From Pseudooceanicola nitratireducens (GTDB taxonomy: Bacteria > Pseudomonadota > Alphaproteobacteria > Rhodobacterales > Rhodobacteraceae), in NCBI RefSeq assembly GCF_900109195.1, contig NZ_FNZG01000003.1:642234-706233 (forward strand): a stretch of 64,000 nt of DNA. Reading direction: 5' to 3'. This document shows positions 17,974-26,225 of the stretch, piece by piece (the stretch's first letter is position 1; each line of letters opens with the position of its first letter). The notes beneath the pieces are model-generated. The model saw only the letters and a list, made by a program, of their open reading frames with translations. It did not search any database and was not told the DNA's origin. The position numbers and the translations under genes are program-made.

Positions 17974-18781
17974 CCCGGGCCAGCTCCTTCGAGCGGTCGG
18001 CGGCGGCCTTGACGGCGCGGTCCAGCAGCGCCGGGAACCCCGTCGTCTGGTGCATCAGCACCTCGAGCGCGGCCTGCGTGGTGCCATTCGGGCTGGTCAC
18101 GTTGGTCCGCAGCTGGCCGGGGGTTTCATCCGCCTCTTCGGCCAGGACACCGGCGCCGCCCACGGTGGCGCGCGCCAGTTTCAACGACAGCTCGGGCGAG
18201 AGGCCGACGTTTTCCCCGGCCGCGGCCAGGGTTTCGATCAGGTGGAAGACATAGGCCGGACCCGAGCCCGACACGGCCGTCACCGCATCCATCTGGCTTT
18301 CGCGTTCCAGCGCCACGACCTGCCCGACGGCAGACAGAAGATCCTCGGCCAGGGCCATGTGGGTCGGGGTGGTGGTGGCATTGCCGATGATCGCGGTGAT
18401 GCCGCGCCCGACAGCCGCCGGGGTGTTGGGCATGGCACGCACGATCGGGGTGCCGGCCCCGAAGACCTCTTCGAACTTGGAAATCGGGGTACCGGCCGCG
18501 ACCGAGATCACCAGCGTCTCACCGCCGCCCAGGGCCGCCACCTGCGGCAGCGCCTCGCCCATCATCTGCGGCTTGACCGCAACGATGGCCACGGCCGGGG
18601 CCTGCGGGAAATCCTCGTTCAGGTGGACGCCCGCATCCTTCAGCCAGTCGGCCGGATAGGGATCCTTCACCCACACGCTGGAGGCAGGCAATCCGCCCTT
18701 CAACCAGCCAGAGAGCATCGCGCCCCCCATCTTGCCACAGCCCACAAGAACCAGACCCTTGCGGGCCACTGCGTCATCCAT
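17966..18781 (-). CDS. proC: Pyrroline-5-carboxylate reductase
   Basis: 271 residues. It catalyses the last step of proline biosynthesis, NAD(P)H-dependent reduction of pyrroline-5-carboxylate. The N-terminal nucleotide-binding motif is 'LVGCGKMGGAML'. The family signature region includes 'RAMPNTPAAVGRGIT' and the C-terminal 'VTSPNGTTQAALEVL' (the P5CR signature block). Length is normal. A 51-base gap separates it from the upstream YbjN-like gene, so they may share a promoter. Confidence 0.95.
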   Translation of the reverse strand: MDDAVARKGLVLVGCGKMGGAMLSGWLKGGLPASSVWVKDPYPADWLKDAGVHLNEDFPQAPAVAIVAVKPQMMGEALPQVAALGGGETLVISVAAGTPISKFEEVFGAGTPIVRAMPNTPAAVGRGITAIIGNATTTPTHMALAEDLLSAVGQVVALERESQMDAVTAVSGSGPAYVFHLIETLAAAGENVGLSPELSLKLARATVGGAGVLAEEADETPGQLRTNVTSPNGTTQAALEVLMHQTTGFPALLDRAVKAAADRSKELARDE

Positions 18782-18832
18782 GTCATGCTCCCTCTTCGGG
18801 GCGCATCCCCGCGCCCCGTTCAGGGGGCCAGA

Positions 18833-19333
18833 CTAGGCGCGGCCGTAGGCCTCTGCAATGGCGACCTGCATCGCATCGGCAGGGCTTTGCCCGCCCCAGA
18901 TGTTCAGCTGCATCGCCGGGTAGAACCGTTCGGACGACACGACGGCCTGGGTGATCATCGTGTCGATCTGTTCCGGGCTGGCCATCTGGTCACCCGACAG
19001 GACAAGCCCGTAGCGGAAGACACACATCCGGTGTTCCTTCCAGTAGGTGAAGGCCCCGGCCCAGCACTGGTCGTTGACCAGGTTCAGCAGTTCGTAAAGT
19101 CCGGGAAGGGCCGCCTCGGGCGGTTCCATCTCGAAGGTGCAGACCAGACGCAGGGTCTGATCGTAATGTGACCAGGCGAGGGTCACGGAATAGGTGCGCC
19201 ACTGACCTTCAACGGCCATCGCGATCTGATCGTCCCCGATCCGGTCGAAGTCCCATTCATGGTGTTCGGCCAGGTGTTCGACGATGTCGATAGGATGAAG
19301 TTCTTCAGTCAGAAACTGCTCGGACAATGCCAT
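18833..19333 (-). CDS. YbjN domain-containing protein
   Basis: 166 residues, starting MALSEQFLTEELHPIDIVEH. The middle has the pattern of the YbjN/type III secretion chaperone-like fold: 'VTLAWSHYDQTLRLVCTFEM' at residues 50-69, and 'LYELLNLVNDQCWAGAFTYW'. In alphaproteobacteria a YbjN gene is regularly found upstream of proC, as here. The molecular function is unknown; in E. coli YbjN affects motility and stress phenotypes. It has no signal peptide or membrane segments. GAGGTGG lies 6 bases before the ATG. Confidence 0.88.
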   Translation of the reverse strand: MALSEQFLTEELHPIDIVEHLAEHHEWDFDRIGDDQIAMAVEGQWRTYSVTLAWSHYDQTLRLVCTFEMEPPEAALPGLYELLNLVNDQCWAGAFTYWKEHRMCVFRYGLVLSGDQMASPEQIDTMITQAVVSSERFYPAMQLNIWGGQSPADAMQVAIAEAYGRA

Positions 19334-19687
19334 TGCGCCACCTCTTTTGGTTGTAGCGCCGGGGCCGCAAAAGCGCCCCTAGCGCTAGGTGCCTGCTCTA
19401 GGGGCTGGGCGATTTCCCGGTGCCCCTACGAGATATGGTGAGGGCCATGCGCCCCTGTGGCAAGCAATTTATTGGGGATAAACCCAGTAAGTTGTGGATT
19501 AGAGCAAGAATAGCGCAAGAATATCCCCAAGGCAGAGCTTGCGTGACGGGGATATGTCGGCGGGACCATATCTTGATGACGAATCCCGCGGGTCTTCCAT
19601 GGGTCTTCCGCAGGATCGGGCCGGGATCATCCCCCAAGGGGCCCGAACGGCAATCACTTTGCCGCCCGCCACCTGATCCCCGGCAAA
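19334..19687. other. Intergenic, partly AT-rich, no gene recognised
   Basis: This 354-base stretch has a short AT-rich core (about 19460-19530) that may contain promoter elements for YbjN-proC on the minus strand. A long plus-strand frame crosses it, but it also runs antisense through ubiK and has no ribosome binding site. I see no RNA gene. Confidence 0.4.
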
Positions 19688-19720
19688 GGAAAACGCCGCC
19701 CCGGTCCCCCGGCACGGCGT
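19688..19720 (-). terminator. Rho-independent terminator after ubiK
   Basis: On the minus strand, ACGCCG pairs with CGGCGT around a GC-rich loop and is followed directly by TTTCC. It lies 24 bases after the ubiK stop. Confidence 0.6.
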
Positions 19721-19743
19721 CGCGTCAGCTTGGTCTGATCGGC

Positions 19744-19986
19744 TCAGGCCTTGGCTTCAAGCGCGTCCAGGCGGGCCTTCAGGGCCTCGTTCTCTTCGCG
19801 GGCCTTCTGCGCCATGGCGCGCACCGCATCGAATTCCTCGCGGGTGACGAAATCACGGTCGGCCAGCCAGCGGTCCACCATGCTTTTGAAGGCGGTTTCG
19901 GCTTCGTCCTTGGCCCCCTGGGCCACGCCCATTGCATTGGTCATCAGCTGGGACATGTCGTCAAAAAACTTCGAACGGGTCTGCAT
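19744..19986 (-). CDS. ubiK: Ubiquinone biosynthesis accessory factor UbiK
   Basis: 80 residues, a BMFP (DUF526) family protein. It starts MQTRSKFFDDMSQLMTNAMG and ends in a coiled coil, 'REENEALKARLDALEAK'. UbiK assists assembly of the ubiquinone biosynthesis complex and trimerises through the C-terminal coil. I chose the ATG at 19986 (GGGAGA upstream) because it gives the canonical family N-terminus; the extension to 20037 is unlikely. It is divergent from lgt with 128 bases between. Confidence 0.9.
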   Translation of the reverse strand: MQTRSKFFDDMSQLMTNAMGVAQGAKDEAETAFKSMVDRWLADRDFVTREEFDAVRAMAQKAREENEALKARLDALEAKA

Positions 19987-20114
19987 CGCGGTCTCCCTTG
20001 TCACATCGGTGTCGCGCCGGTCTTGCACCGGGGGCACAGTCCGCCCCTATATGGGACGCAACCGGGGAAGTCACAAGGTTGACTTCCCACAATTCCCATA
20101 CTCATGTCGCGCCC

Positions 20115-21020
20115 ATGATACCTGCTGTCCTGCCCTTCCCCGAAATCTCGCCCGAGCTTTTCTCGGTGTCGCTTCTCGGCATGGAATTCGCCCTGCGCTG
20201 GTACGCGCTGGCCTATATCGTCGGCATCTTACTGGGCTGGCTGATCGCCCGCACCGCGCTGGCGCGTCCCGGCCTTTGGGCCAAGGACAGCCCGCCCATG
20301 ACGCGCGCCCAGCTTGAGGACCTGCTGACCTGGATCATCCTGGGCGTGGTGATCGGCGGGCGGCTGGGCTTCGTGCTGTTCTACCAGCCGGGCTATTACC
20401 TGCGGAACCCGGCCGAGATCCCGATGATCTGGCAGGGCGGCATGGCCTTCCATGGCGGGTTCCTCGGCGTGGTGGTGGCCACCTGGATCTATTGCCGGCG
20501 CAACGGGCTTGCGGCCTTGTCGACCGCCGATCTTCTGGCCCTGGCCACGCCGCCGGGCATCCTGTTGGGCCGCACCGCGAATTTCATCAATGCCGAGCTG
20601 TGGGGCCGCCCCTCGGACGCGCCCTGGGCGGTGGTCTTCCCCGGCCAATACGCGCTGTGTGACGATGGTCTGCCCTGCGGGCGCCACCCGTCGCAGCTGT
20701 ACGAGGCTGGGCTGGAAGGCCTTCTGCTGGGGGCCGCGCTGCTGATCCTGGCCTTCGGGGCCAGGGCCCTGCGCAAGCCGGGGCTGGTCGCGGGCGTCTT
20801 TTTTGCGGGCTACGGGGTGGCGCGCTTCATCGTCGAATTCTTCCGCCTGGCGGATGCGCAGTTCATCACGCCGGACAATCCCTATGGCCATGTCCTGCGC
20901 CTGACCGAGACCCTGGGCATCACCATGGGGCAGATCCTGTCGCTGCCGATGATCGCGATCGGCCTGGCCGTCATCGCGATCGGCCGCCGCCAGTGGCGCG
21001 ACGCCGGGACAAGCCAATGA
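20115..21020 (+). CDS. lgt: Prolipoprotein diacylglyceryl transferase
   Basis: 301 residues, inner membrane, about seven TM helices. Lgt transfers diacylglycerol from phosphatidylglycerol to the lipobox cysteine of prolipoproteins. Key family pieces are 'WYALAYIVGILLGW', 'GGRLGFVLFYQPGYY', 'GGMAFHGGFLG' and the signature 'GRTANFINAELWGRPSD' with its conserved Arg and Asn. The HPSQLYE motif is also present. I used the ATG at 20115 because MIPAVLPFPEISPELF fits the family start; no clear Shine-Dalgarno is visible. It overlaps the next gene by 4 bases (ATGA) and starts a three-gene operon with midA and pgeF. Confidence 0.95.
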   Translation: MIPAVLPFPEISPELFSVSLLGMEFALRWYALAYIVGILLGWLIARTALARPGLWAKDSPPMTRAQLEDLLTWIILGVVIGGRLGFVLFYQPGYYLRNPAEIPMIWQGGMAFHGGFLGVVVATWIYCRRNGLAALSTADLLALATPPGILLGRTANFINAELWGRPSDAPWAVVFPGQYALCDDGLPCGRHPSQLYEAGLEGLLLGAALLILAFGARALRKPGLVAGVFFAGYGVARFIVEFFRLADAQFITPDNPYGHVLRLTETLGITMGQILSLPMIAIGLAVIAIGRRQWRDAGTSQ

Positions 21021-22105
21021 CCCAGGCCCCGCTTCTGGATCGGATCCTTCAGCGCATCAACCTTCAGGGGCCCATGCCGCTGTCGGACTATATGCAGATC
21101 TGCATGCTTGATCCGGCGCAGGGCTATTACACCACCCGCGATCCCCTGGGCACCAAGGGCGATTTCATCACCGCCCCCGAGATCAGCCAGATGTTCGGAG
21201 AGCTGATCGGCCTGGCGCTGGCCCAGACCTGGATGGACCACGGCAGCCCCGCGCCCTTCACCCTGGCCGAGGCCGGGCCGGGCCGTGGCACCCTGATGGC
21301 CGACATCCTGCGCGCCACCCGTGGCGTGCCCGGCTTTCACGACGCCATGCGGCTGGTCCTGATCGAGGCTTCGCCCACCCTGCGCCGCATCCAGGGCGAC
21401 ACCCTGGCCGATTATACCCCCGCCTGGACCGACCGGATCGAGGATCTGCCGAAACGGCCGCTGTTCTTCGTGGCCAACGAATTCTTCGACGCCCTGCCGA
21501 TCCGCCAGGCGCAGCGCATGGGCGATGGCTGGGCCGAACGGGTGGTGACGGCGGATGACGCCGGACTTTCCCTGGCCCTGATGACGCCCACCCCCCTGCC
21601 CGAACTGGCGCACCGGCTTGACGACACCGCCGAGGGCGACGTGGTCGAATGGTCCGCCCCCGCGCAATCCGTCGCCGCCACGGTCGGTCAGCGGATCGCC
21701 ACCCATGGCGGCGCGGCGCTGATCTTCGACTATGGCGACTGGCGGTCCCAGGGAGACACCTTCCAGGCGCTGCGCGATCATCAGCCGGTGTCCCCCTTCG
21801 AGGCCCCCGGCAGTGCCGATCTGACCGCCCATGTGGATTTCGAGGCACTGGCCCGCGCCGCCGCCCCCGCCGTGCCCAGCCTGCTGACGCCCCAGGGCGT
21901 GTTTCTGGAACGGCTGGGCATCACCACCCGCGCCCAGGCGCTGGCCAAGCGGTTGACCGGGTCGGCGCTGGACGCCCATATTGCCGCACATCGCCGCTTG
22001 ACCCATCCGCAGGAAATGGGGACGCTCTTCAAAGTACTCGCCCTGACCGCGCCCGGACGGCCGCCCGTCGCCGGCATGACCGACCCCGAAAGACCGTTTT
22101 CATGA
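21017..22105 (+). CDS. SAM-dependent methyltransferase, MidA/NDUFAF7 family
   Basis: 362 residues. The family (Methyltransf_28) includes mitochondrial NDUFAF7, which methylates an arginine of a complex I subunit. The SAM-binding region is 'LAEAGPGRGTLMADIL', preceded by 'GDFITAPEISQMFGEL'. The conserved 'VANEFFDALPIRQ' and 'FDYGD' follow. In Rhodobacteraceae this gene regularly sits between lgt and pgeF. The start overlaps the lgt stop and the stop overlaps the pgeF start, both as ATGA, so translation is coupled. Its bacterial substrate is likely NuoD but unproven. Confidence 0.9.
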   Translation: MTQAPLLDRILQRINLQGPMPLSDYMQICMLDPAQGYYTTRDPLGTKGDFITAPEISQMFGELIGLALAQTWMDHGSPAPFTLAEAGPGRGTLMADILRATRGVPGFHDAMRLVLIEASPTLRRIQGDTLADYTPAWTDRIEDLPKRPLFFVANEFFDALPIRQAQRMGDGWAERVVTADDAGLSLALMTPTPLPELAHRLDDTAEGDVVEWSAPAQSVAATVGQRIATHGGAALIFDYGDWRSQGDTFQALRDHQPVSPFEAPGSADLTAHVDFEALARAAAPAVPSLLTPQGVFLERLGITTRAQALAKRLTGSALDAHIAAHRRLTHPQEMGTLFKVLALTAPGRPPVAGMTDPERPFS

Positions 22106-22857
22106 CGCTTGAGATCATCACCTCGCGCAGCCTTGAGCCGTTCCGCCACGGGTTCTTCACCCGCCGGGGCGGCGCATCCTCGGGGATCTTCTCGGGGTTG
22201 AACTGCGGCTTCGGATCCTCGGACCAGCGCGAGATCGTCGAAATCAACCGCACCCGCGTGGCCATGGCCATGGGCGTGCCCGATGACGAACTGGTCACCG
22301 TCTCGCAGGTGCATTCCGCCAATGTGGTTACCGTCACCCGCCCGGGAGAAGAGCACCCGGAGGCCGACGCCCTGGTAACGAACACCCCCGGCGTGGCGCT
22401 TGGCATCCTGACCGCCGACTGCCAGCCGGTGCTGTTTGCCGACCCGCAGGCCGGTGTCGTCGGCGCGGCCCATGCGGGCTGGCGCGGGGCGCTGGACGGG
22501 GTGCTGGACCAGACCGTCACCGCGATGGAGGCCCTGGGTGCCGACCGCACCCGCATCCGTGCCGTGATCGGCCCCACCATCAGCCAGCGCGCCTATGAGG
22601 TCGGGCCCGAATTCCTGGACCGTTTCCTGGCCGAGGACCCGGACTATTCGCGGTTCTTCGCAGGTGGCGACGGCGACCGGGTGCATTTCGACCTGCCCGC
22701 CTTTGGCCTGCACCGGCTGCGCGACGCCGGCGTGGGGGATGCTGAATGGACAGGCCATTGCACCTATCACGATGCAGACCGCTTCTATTCCTTCCGCCGC
22801 ACGACCCACGCGAAAGAGGCCGACTATGGCCGGCTGATTTCCGTCATCCGGGCCTGA
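22102..22857 (+). CDS. pgeF: Peptidoglycan editing factor PgeF, laccase-domain protein
   Basis: 251 residues, formerly annotated polyphenol oxidase/YfiH. PgeF removes mis-incorporated amino acids (such as L-Ser) from UDP-MurNAc-peptide precursors. The metal and active-site residues lie in 'VSQVHSANVVTV', 'LTADCQPVLFAD', 'GAAHAGWRGALDGV' and the C-terminal 'GHCTYHDADRFYSFRR', with the conserved His-Cys-His set. It is the third gene of the lgt operon, overlapping its predecessor by 4 bases. A weak GATGCCGG/CCGGCATC hairpin lies 11 bases after the stop. Confidence 0.93.
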   Translation: MTLEIITSRSLEPFRHGFFTRRGGASSGIFSGLNCGFGSSDQREIVEINRTRVAMAMGVPDDELVTVSQVHSANVVTVTRPGEEHPEADALVTNTPGVALGILTADCQPVLFADPQAGVVGAAHAGWRGALDGVLDQTVTAMEALGADRTRIRAVIGPTISQRAYEVGPEFLDRFLAEDPDYSRFFAGGDGDRVHFDLPAFGLHRLRDAGVGDAEWTGHCTYHDADRFYSFRRTTHAKEADYGRLISVIRA

Positions 22858-23076
22858 CTGCCCGATTGATGCCGGATTGTTTCCGCCCCGGCATCACCCA
22901 ACCCTCTGAAAAGACAGCGATATAGATTGTGGCAACTGGGGGCGCATTGGCGTCACATGCCCGTGGTTATTTCTTCAAATCGCCCATATTCGTCCTACTC
23001 AGGCCCCAAAGCACCGGCAGGATTGCTGCAAGGATCGGAACAATCTGACAGAGCAGCACACCAAAGGGGTCACCCG

Positions 23077-23217
23077 ATGAAGACGAAACAACAACGCTGG
23101 ATCCAATCGGTCGTCGAGACCGCGAAATCCACCGACACCAAGCTTCCCTTCCAGCGCGGCAACCGGGCCGCCGTGGCCCGCCGCCTGCGCGGCACCGTCA
23201 AGCGCCAGGCCGCCTGA
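23077..23217 (+). CDS. Small basic conserved protein, 46 residues
   Basis: Starts MKTKQQRWIQSVVETAKSTD and continues with a 'LPFQRG' motif and an Arg-rich tail. AAAGGGG precedes the ATG by 7 bases. Small proteins with a KTKQQRWIQSVVETA-like N-terminus and an RG-rich end occur across Roseobacter genomes, to my knowledge without assigned function. The high positive charge suggests nucleic acid binding, which is inference. A longer frame opens at 22927, but its extension has no support. Confidence 0.65.
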   Translation: MKTKQQRWIQSVVETAKSTDTKLPFQRGNRAAVARRLRGTVKRQAA

Positions 23218-23682
23218 AGACCGAAGTCCCCCGGCCCCGCCCCCGGCGGCGCCATCAGAATACGTCTGGCTGTCCCCGGACGTAGGAGACGTGGTCGTAT
23301 CCCCCGGCACGTCCCCGCAAGGAGAGATGGCATCTGCTCTCGCCATCTCTCCTCCCCTTCCTCCCGCCGCCCTCCCTGGCGGGCCAAGCAGAGCAGATGC
23401 GCCGACCGCATGGCTGCAAAGCGAATCGCGTTCGGACCCGGTCCGGGCCGCCCCGGGGTCTTCCCCCGCGGCCCGGATGCCGAATTGAGGCAGAATTAAC
23501 CACGATTTCGGCGACAATTTTCCGCACACACCCCGATTGCCCCGGCATCCCGGTCAATCGGTGACGATCTTTGACAGATCCCCCCCGGAACCGGCAGATT
23601 TTCCCCATCTGATCCACGAAAGTCTCGTCTCGTGTTGTTGGTGGGGGCCGACTCAGATGTGACGCCAGTAAAGGTGTTGCTG
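23218..23682. other. Intergenic with one strong hairpin
   Basis: This 465-base GC-rich stretch has no gene I can support. It contains a perfect 11-bp inverted repeat (GGAGAGATGGC at 23321-23331, GCCATCTCTCC at 23342-23352) with a 10-base loop, followed by a C/T-rich tract. It could terminate the small upstream gene or belong to a small RNA. The region 23560-23680 probably carries the promoter of the Hint-domain gene. Confidence 0.45.
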
Positions 23683-24429
23683 ATGTCTGTTCCCTATAGG
23701 CCGTCCTACGCGGCCAGCCTTCCCCATACCCGCGTCTCGCCCGAACTCACCCCGCGTCCCGCCGTGGCGCTGCGGCCTTATCATGTGATGTACATGAACG
23801 ACGCCGGCCGGATCGAGGAACGCGAGGTCCGCGCGCCCGCGTCGCCGGAATTCCAAAGCGCCTTCAACGCCTATGCCCACGGGTCCCTGATCGCGACATC
23901 GCGCGGGGAAGTGGCGGTCGAGGATCTGCGCCCGGGCATGAAGGTCATCACCCGGGAACGCGGCGCGCAGGAAATCATGTGGATCGGCATCATGACCCAT
24001 CTGACCGGCCGCTCGCCCCTGCTGACTCGGGTCACCGCCCGCCGCTTCGGGCCGGCCCTGCCGCATATGGACCTGATCGCCGGCCCCGGCGCGCGGATGC
24101 TGCACCGTCCCTCGGGCGCGCAGTTCGATAACGGGGACAAGCTGGCCTATACGCCGCTGCGCGACTTCGTGGATGGGGATGGCGTGATCGCGATCACCCC
24201 GCGCATGGCGACCGACACCTATCACATCGCGCTGCGCCGCCATGGCACCATCCGGGTCGGCGGGCTGGACATGGAGACCTTCCATCCCGGCATGACCATC
24301 CTGGAACAGATGGGCCACCATACCCGCGACCTGTTCCTGTCGATGTTCCCGCATATCCGGCGTGTCGCCGATTTCGGCCGCCTGGCGCATCCGCGCCTGT
24401 CGCTGAACGCCCTGGGCGACGCCGCCTGA
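23683..24429 (+). CDS. Hint-domain protein of Roseobacter type
   Basis: 248 residues. The Hint (Hedgehog/intein-type) module begins near residue 66: 'AYAHGSLIATSRGEVAVEDL' followed by 'RPGMKVITRERGAQEIMWIG', and continues to about residue 215. The position that holds the nucleophilic Cys in splicing or self-cleaving Hint domains is an alanine here (AHGS in place of C-x-x-GT), so autoprocessing is unlikely. The start at 23683 is preceded by AAAGGTG; a GTG at 23632 gives a longer version without a ribosome site. A terminator follows within 10 bases. Such proteins are numerous in Rhodobacteraceae and have no established role. Confidence 0.8.
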   Translation: MSVPYRPSYAASLPHTRVSPELTPRPAVALRPYHVMYMNDAGRIEEREVRAPASPEFQSAFNAYAHGSLIATSRGEVAVEDLRPGMKVITRERGAQEIMWIGIMTHLTGRSPLLTRVTARRFGPALPHMDLIAGPGARMLHRPSGAQFDNGDKLAYTPLRDFVDGDGVIAITPRMATDTYHIALRRHGTIRVGGLDMETFHPGMTILEQMGHHTRDLFLSMFPHIRRVADFGRLAHPRLSLNALGDAA

Positions 24430-24436
24430 ACACGCA

Positions 24437-24458
24437 AAAGCCCCCTGACGGGGGCTTT
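24437..24458. terminator. Bidirectional terminator between the Hint gene and lrp
   Basis: AAAGCCCCC and GGGGGCTTT form a perfect 9-bp stem with a four-base loop between two convergent genes. T/A tracts on each side allow it to work in both directions. Confidence 0.8.
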
Positions 24459-24485
24459 GCCATCCTGCCGTCAGCCGTCGCGCCC

Positions 24486-24986
24486 TCAGGCGCTGCGGCT
24501 AAGGCGTTCTTCAAGGATGTCGAAGGGCACGCCCGGTTCGTCCTTGGCCCCCCGGATCACCAGCGAGGTCTTGACGCTGGCCACGTTGTCCGCCGCCGTC
24601 AGCTGTCCGGTCAGGAACGACTGGAAGGTCGACAGATCCGGCGCGACGCATTTCAGGATGAAATCCACCTCGCCGTTCAGCATGTGGCATTCGCGGACCA
24701 GCGGCCAGTCCTGGCATTTGGCCTCGAAGGCGGAAAGATCCGATTCGGCCTGGCTGACCAGCCCGACGCTGGCAAAGACCTGCACCTCGAACCCCAGCTC
24801 GCGGCTGTCCACCTGGGCGTGATAGCCCTTGATGAAGCCCGATTCCTCCAGCGTGCGCACGCGACGCAGGCAGGGAGGGGCCGAAATCCCCACCCTTTTG
24901 GCCAGCTCGACGTTGGTCATGCGACCATCCGCCTGCAGTTCGGCCAGAATTTTACGATCTATCGCGTCCAGACGCGTGCCCGCCAT
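24486..24986 (-). CDS. lrp: Lrp/AsnC family transcriptional regulator
   Basis: 166 residues. The N-terminal helix-turn-helix is 'DRKILAELQADGRMTNVELA' followed by 'KRVGISAPPCLRRV' (residues 10-43). The C-terminal RAM (ligand-binding) domain covers about 70-150, with 'HMLNGEVDFILKCVAPD'. The length and the sequence 'SAPPCLRRVRTLEESGFIKGY' are typical of the leucine-responsive Lrp subgroup rather than AsnC. It has its own promoter region on the minus strand and likely regulates itself; no obvious target gene is adjacent. Confidence 0.92.
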   Translation of the reverse strand: MAGTRLDAIDRKILAELQADGRMTNVELAKRVGISAPPCLRRVRTLEESGFIKGYHAQVDSRELGFEVQVFASVGLVSQAESDLSAFEAKCQDWPLVRECHMLNGEVDFILKCVAPDLSTFQSFLTGQLTAADNVASVKTSLVIRGAKDEPGVPFDILEERLSRSA

Positions 24987-25215
24987 CTTGCACCCCCGAG
25001 GTTTACGTTTGTTATAGCTGGAACGCGTATTTGCGCAAGATTATTTCAAGATCAGACAACATTCTTTCCGAACCGCGTGAAATCACAGCCAAAATCCTGA
25101 TTTTTCCCGCCAGACCAGTGGGATAGCCCCCTTGATCCCTTTGGATAGGTGCCCCCGATCCTGACGGATTGGAGGGTCATTTAACGATTGGAGAGCGCAC
25201 TTCCCAGCCCCTAAT

Positions 25216-25229
25216 TTGACGAGCGTCAA
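25216..25229. promoter_or_regulatory. Perfect palindrome upstream of the first VPLPA-CTERM gene
   Basis: TTGACGAGCGTCAA is an exact inverted repeat (6-bp arms, 2-base centre), 64 bases before the start codon of the gene at 25293. It is not repeated before the second paralogue. It could be an operator or part of a -35 region. The rest of the 24987-25292 intergenic stretch holds no gene. Confidence 0.4.
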
Positions 25230-25292
25230 GTTCCGGATCCCTCGCTCCCAGGAGGGGAAACTGCCGGAACAACCCGTAGCGAGGATTTGAGA

Positions 25293-26006
25293 ATGTTGAA
25301 GAAGACCCTGATCGGCGGCCTGATTGCCGCCTGCCTCTCGGCCCCGGCCATGGCTGCGCCCACGACCTATTTCGCCGAAGACCTGCTGCCCCTGAACACG
25401 ATCACCGGATCGGTCTCGGCCGCGCGGACGCAGTTCCTGTCGTCGCTGACGGGCAATATCGCGACCGAGGATTTCGAAAGCTTCGCCGACGAAACCTATA
25501 ACCCGGCGCTGTCCTTCACGGGTGGTTCGGGCACGATCACCGCGACGCTGAACGGTGTCGGCAAGGTCCAGGACGATCTGTACGCCGGGCGGTTCGCCAC
25601 CTCGGGCCGGAAGATCTATGAAACCGGCAGCGGCGGCGATTTCTCGATCTCGTTCAACACCGCGATCTCGGCTTTCGGCTTTTACGGCACGGACATCGGC
25701 GACATCGGCAACAGCCTGGTGCTGCGGCTCTACCGTTCAGCCGGGGGCACGGTCGATCTGTCGGTCGGCAACGGCGCGATGAACGGATCGCTGCTGTTCT
25801 ACGGCTTCATCGATGCGGGCGACAGCTATACCAAGATCGACTTCCTGAACCTGCCGGGTGGCGGGGACGTCTTTGGCTTTGACGACATGACCGTTGGCGA
25901 TGTGTCCCAGATCCTGCAGCCTCCGGCGGTTCCCCTGCCTGCCGGTGCGGTGCTGCTGATCTCTGCCATCGGTGGTTTCGCGGCGGCGCGCCGCTGGAAG
26001 GCCTGA
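25293..26006 (+). CDS. VPLPA-CTERM sorting-signal secreted protein, first paralogue
   Basis: 237 residues. A signal peptide (MLKKTLIGGLIAACLSAPAM, cleavage after AMA) is followed by a beta-rich domain with 'EDFESFADETYNPALSFTGG' and 'FGFYGTDIGDIGN'. The C-terminus carries 'VPLPAG', a hydrophobic helix and an Arg cluster (AARRW), the VPLPA variant of the PEP-CTERM sorting signal. Such proteins are processed by an exosortase and exported, often with exopolysaccharide; no exosortase gene is in the window. GAGGA lies 7 bases before the ATG. It is followed by a terminator and then by a close paralogue, so a tandem duplication is clear. Confidence 0.85.
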   Translation: MLKKTLIGGLIAACLSAPAMAAPTTYFAEDLLPLNTITGSVSAARTQFLSSLTGNIATEDFESFADETYNPALSFTGGSGTITATLNGVGKVQDDLYAGRFATSGRKIYETGSGGDFSISFNTAISAFGFYGTDIGDIGNSLVLRLYRSAGGTVDLSVGNGAMNGSLLFYGFIDAGDSYTKIDFLNLPGGGDVFGFDDMTVGDVSQILQPPAVPLPAGAVLLISAIGGFAAARRWKA

Positions 26007-26049
26007 CGTTTCCCCAGGCGAAGGCCCCTCTCCCCCAAAGTGCCTTCGC

Positions 26050-26077
26050 AAGGCCCGGCTCCAGTGCCGGGCCTTTT
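26050..26077 (+). terminator. Rho-independent terminator
   Basis: AAGGCCCGGC and GCCGGGCCTT form a perfect 10-bp stem followed by a T-run (TTTTT). It lies 44 bases after the first VPLPA-CTERM gene and separates the two paralogues transcriptionally. Confidence 0.85.
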
Positions 26078-26225
26078 TCGGTTTCGGGGATCGATTGGCG
26101 TCAGCGGATTCCCACCAAAAGGTTAAAAATTCCTTAAAAAATCTCACATCGTCGCGAATCCATGTACACTGCCCCAGCGTCACCTTTTCGGCGCACCCTG
26201 GGTAAACTAGTACATGGATATGAAA

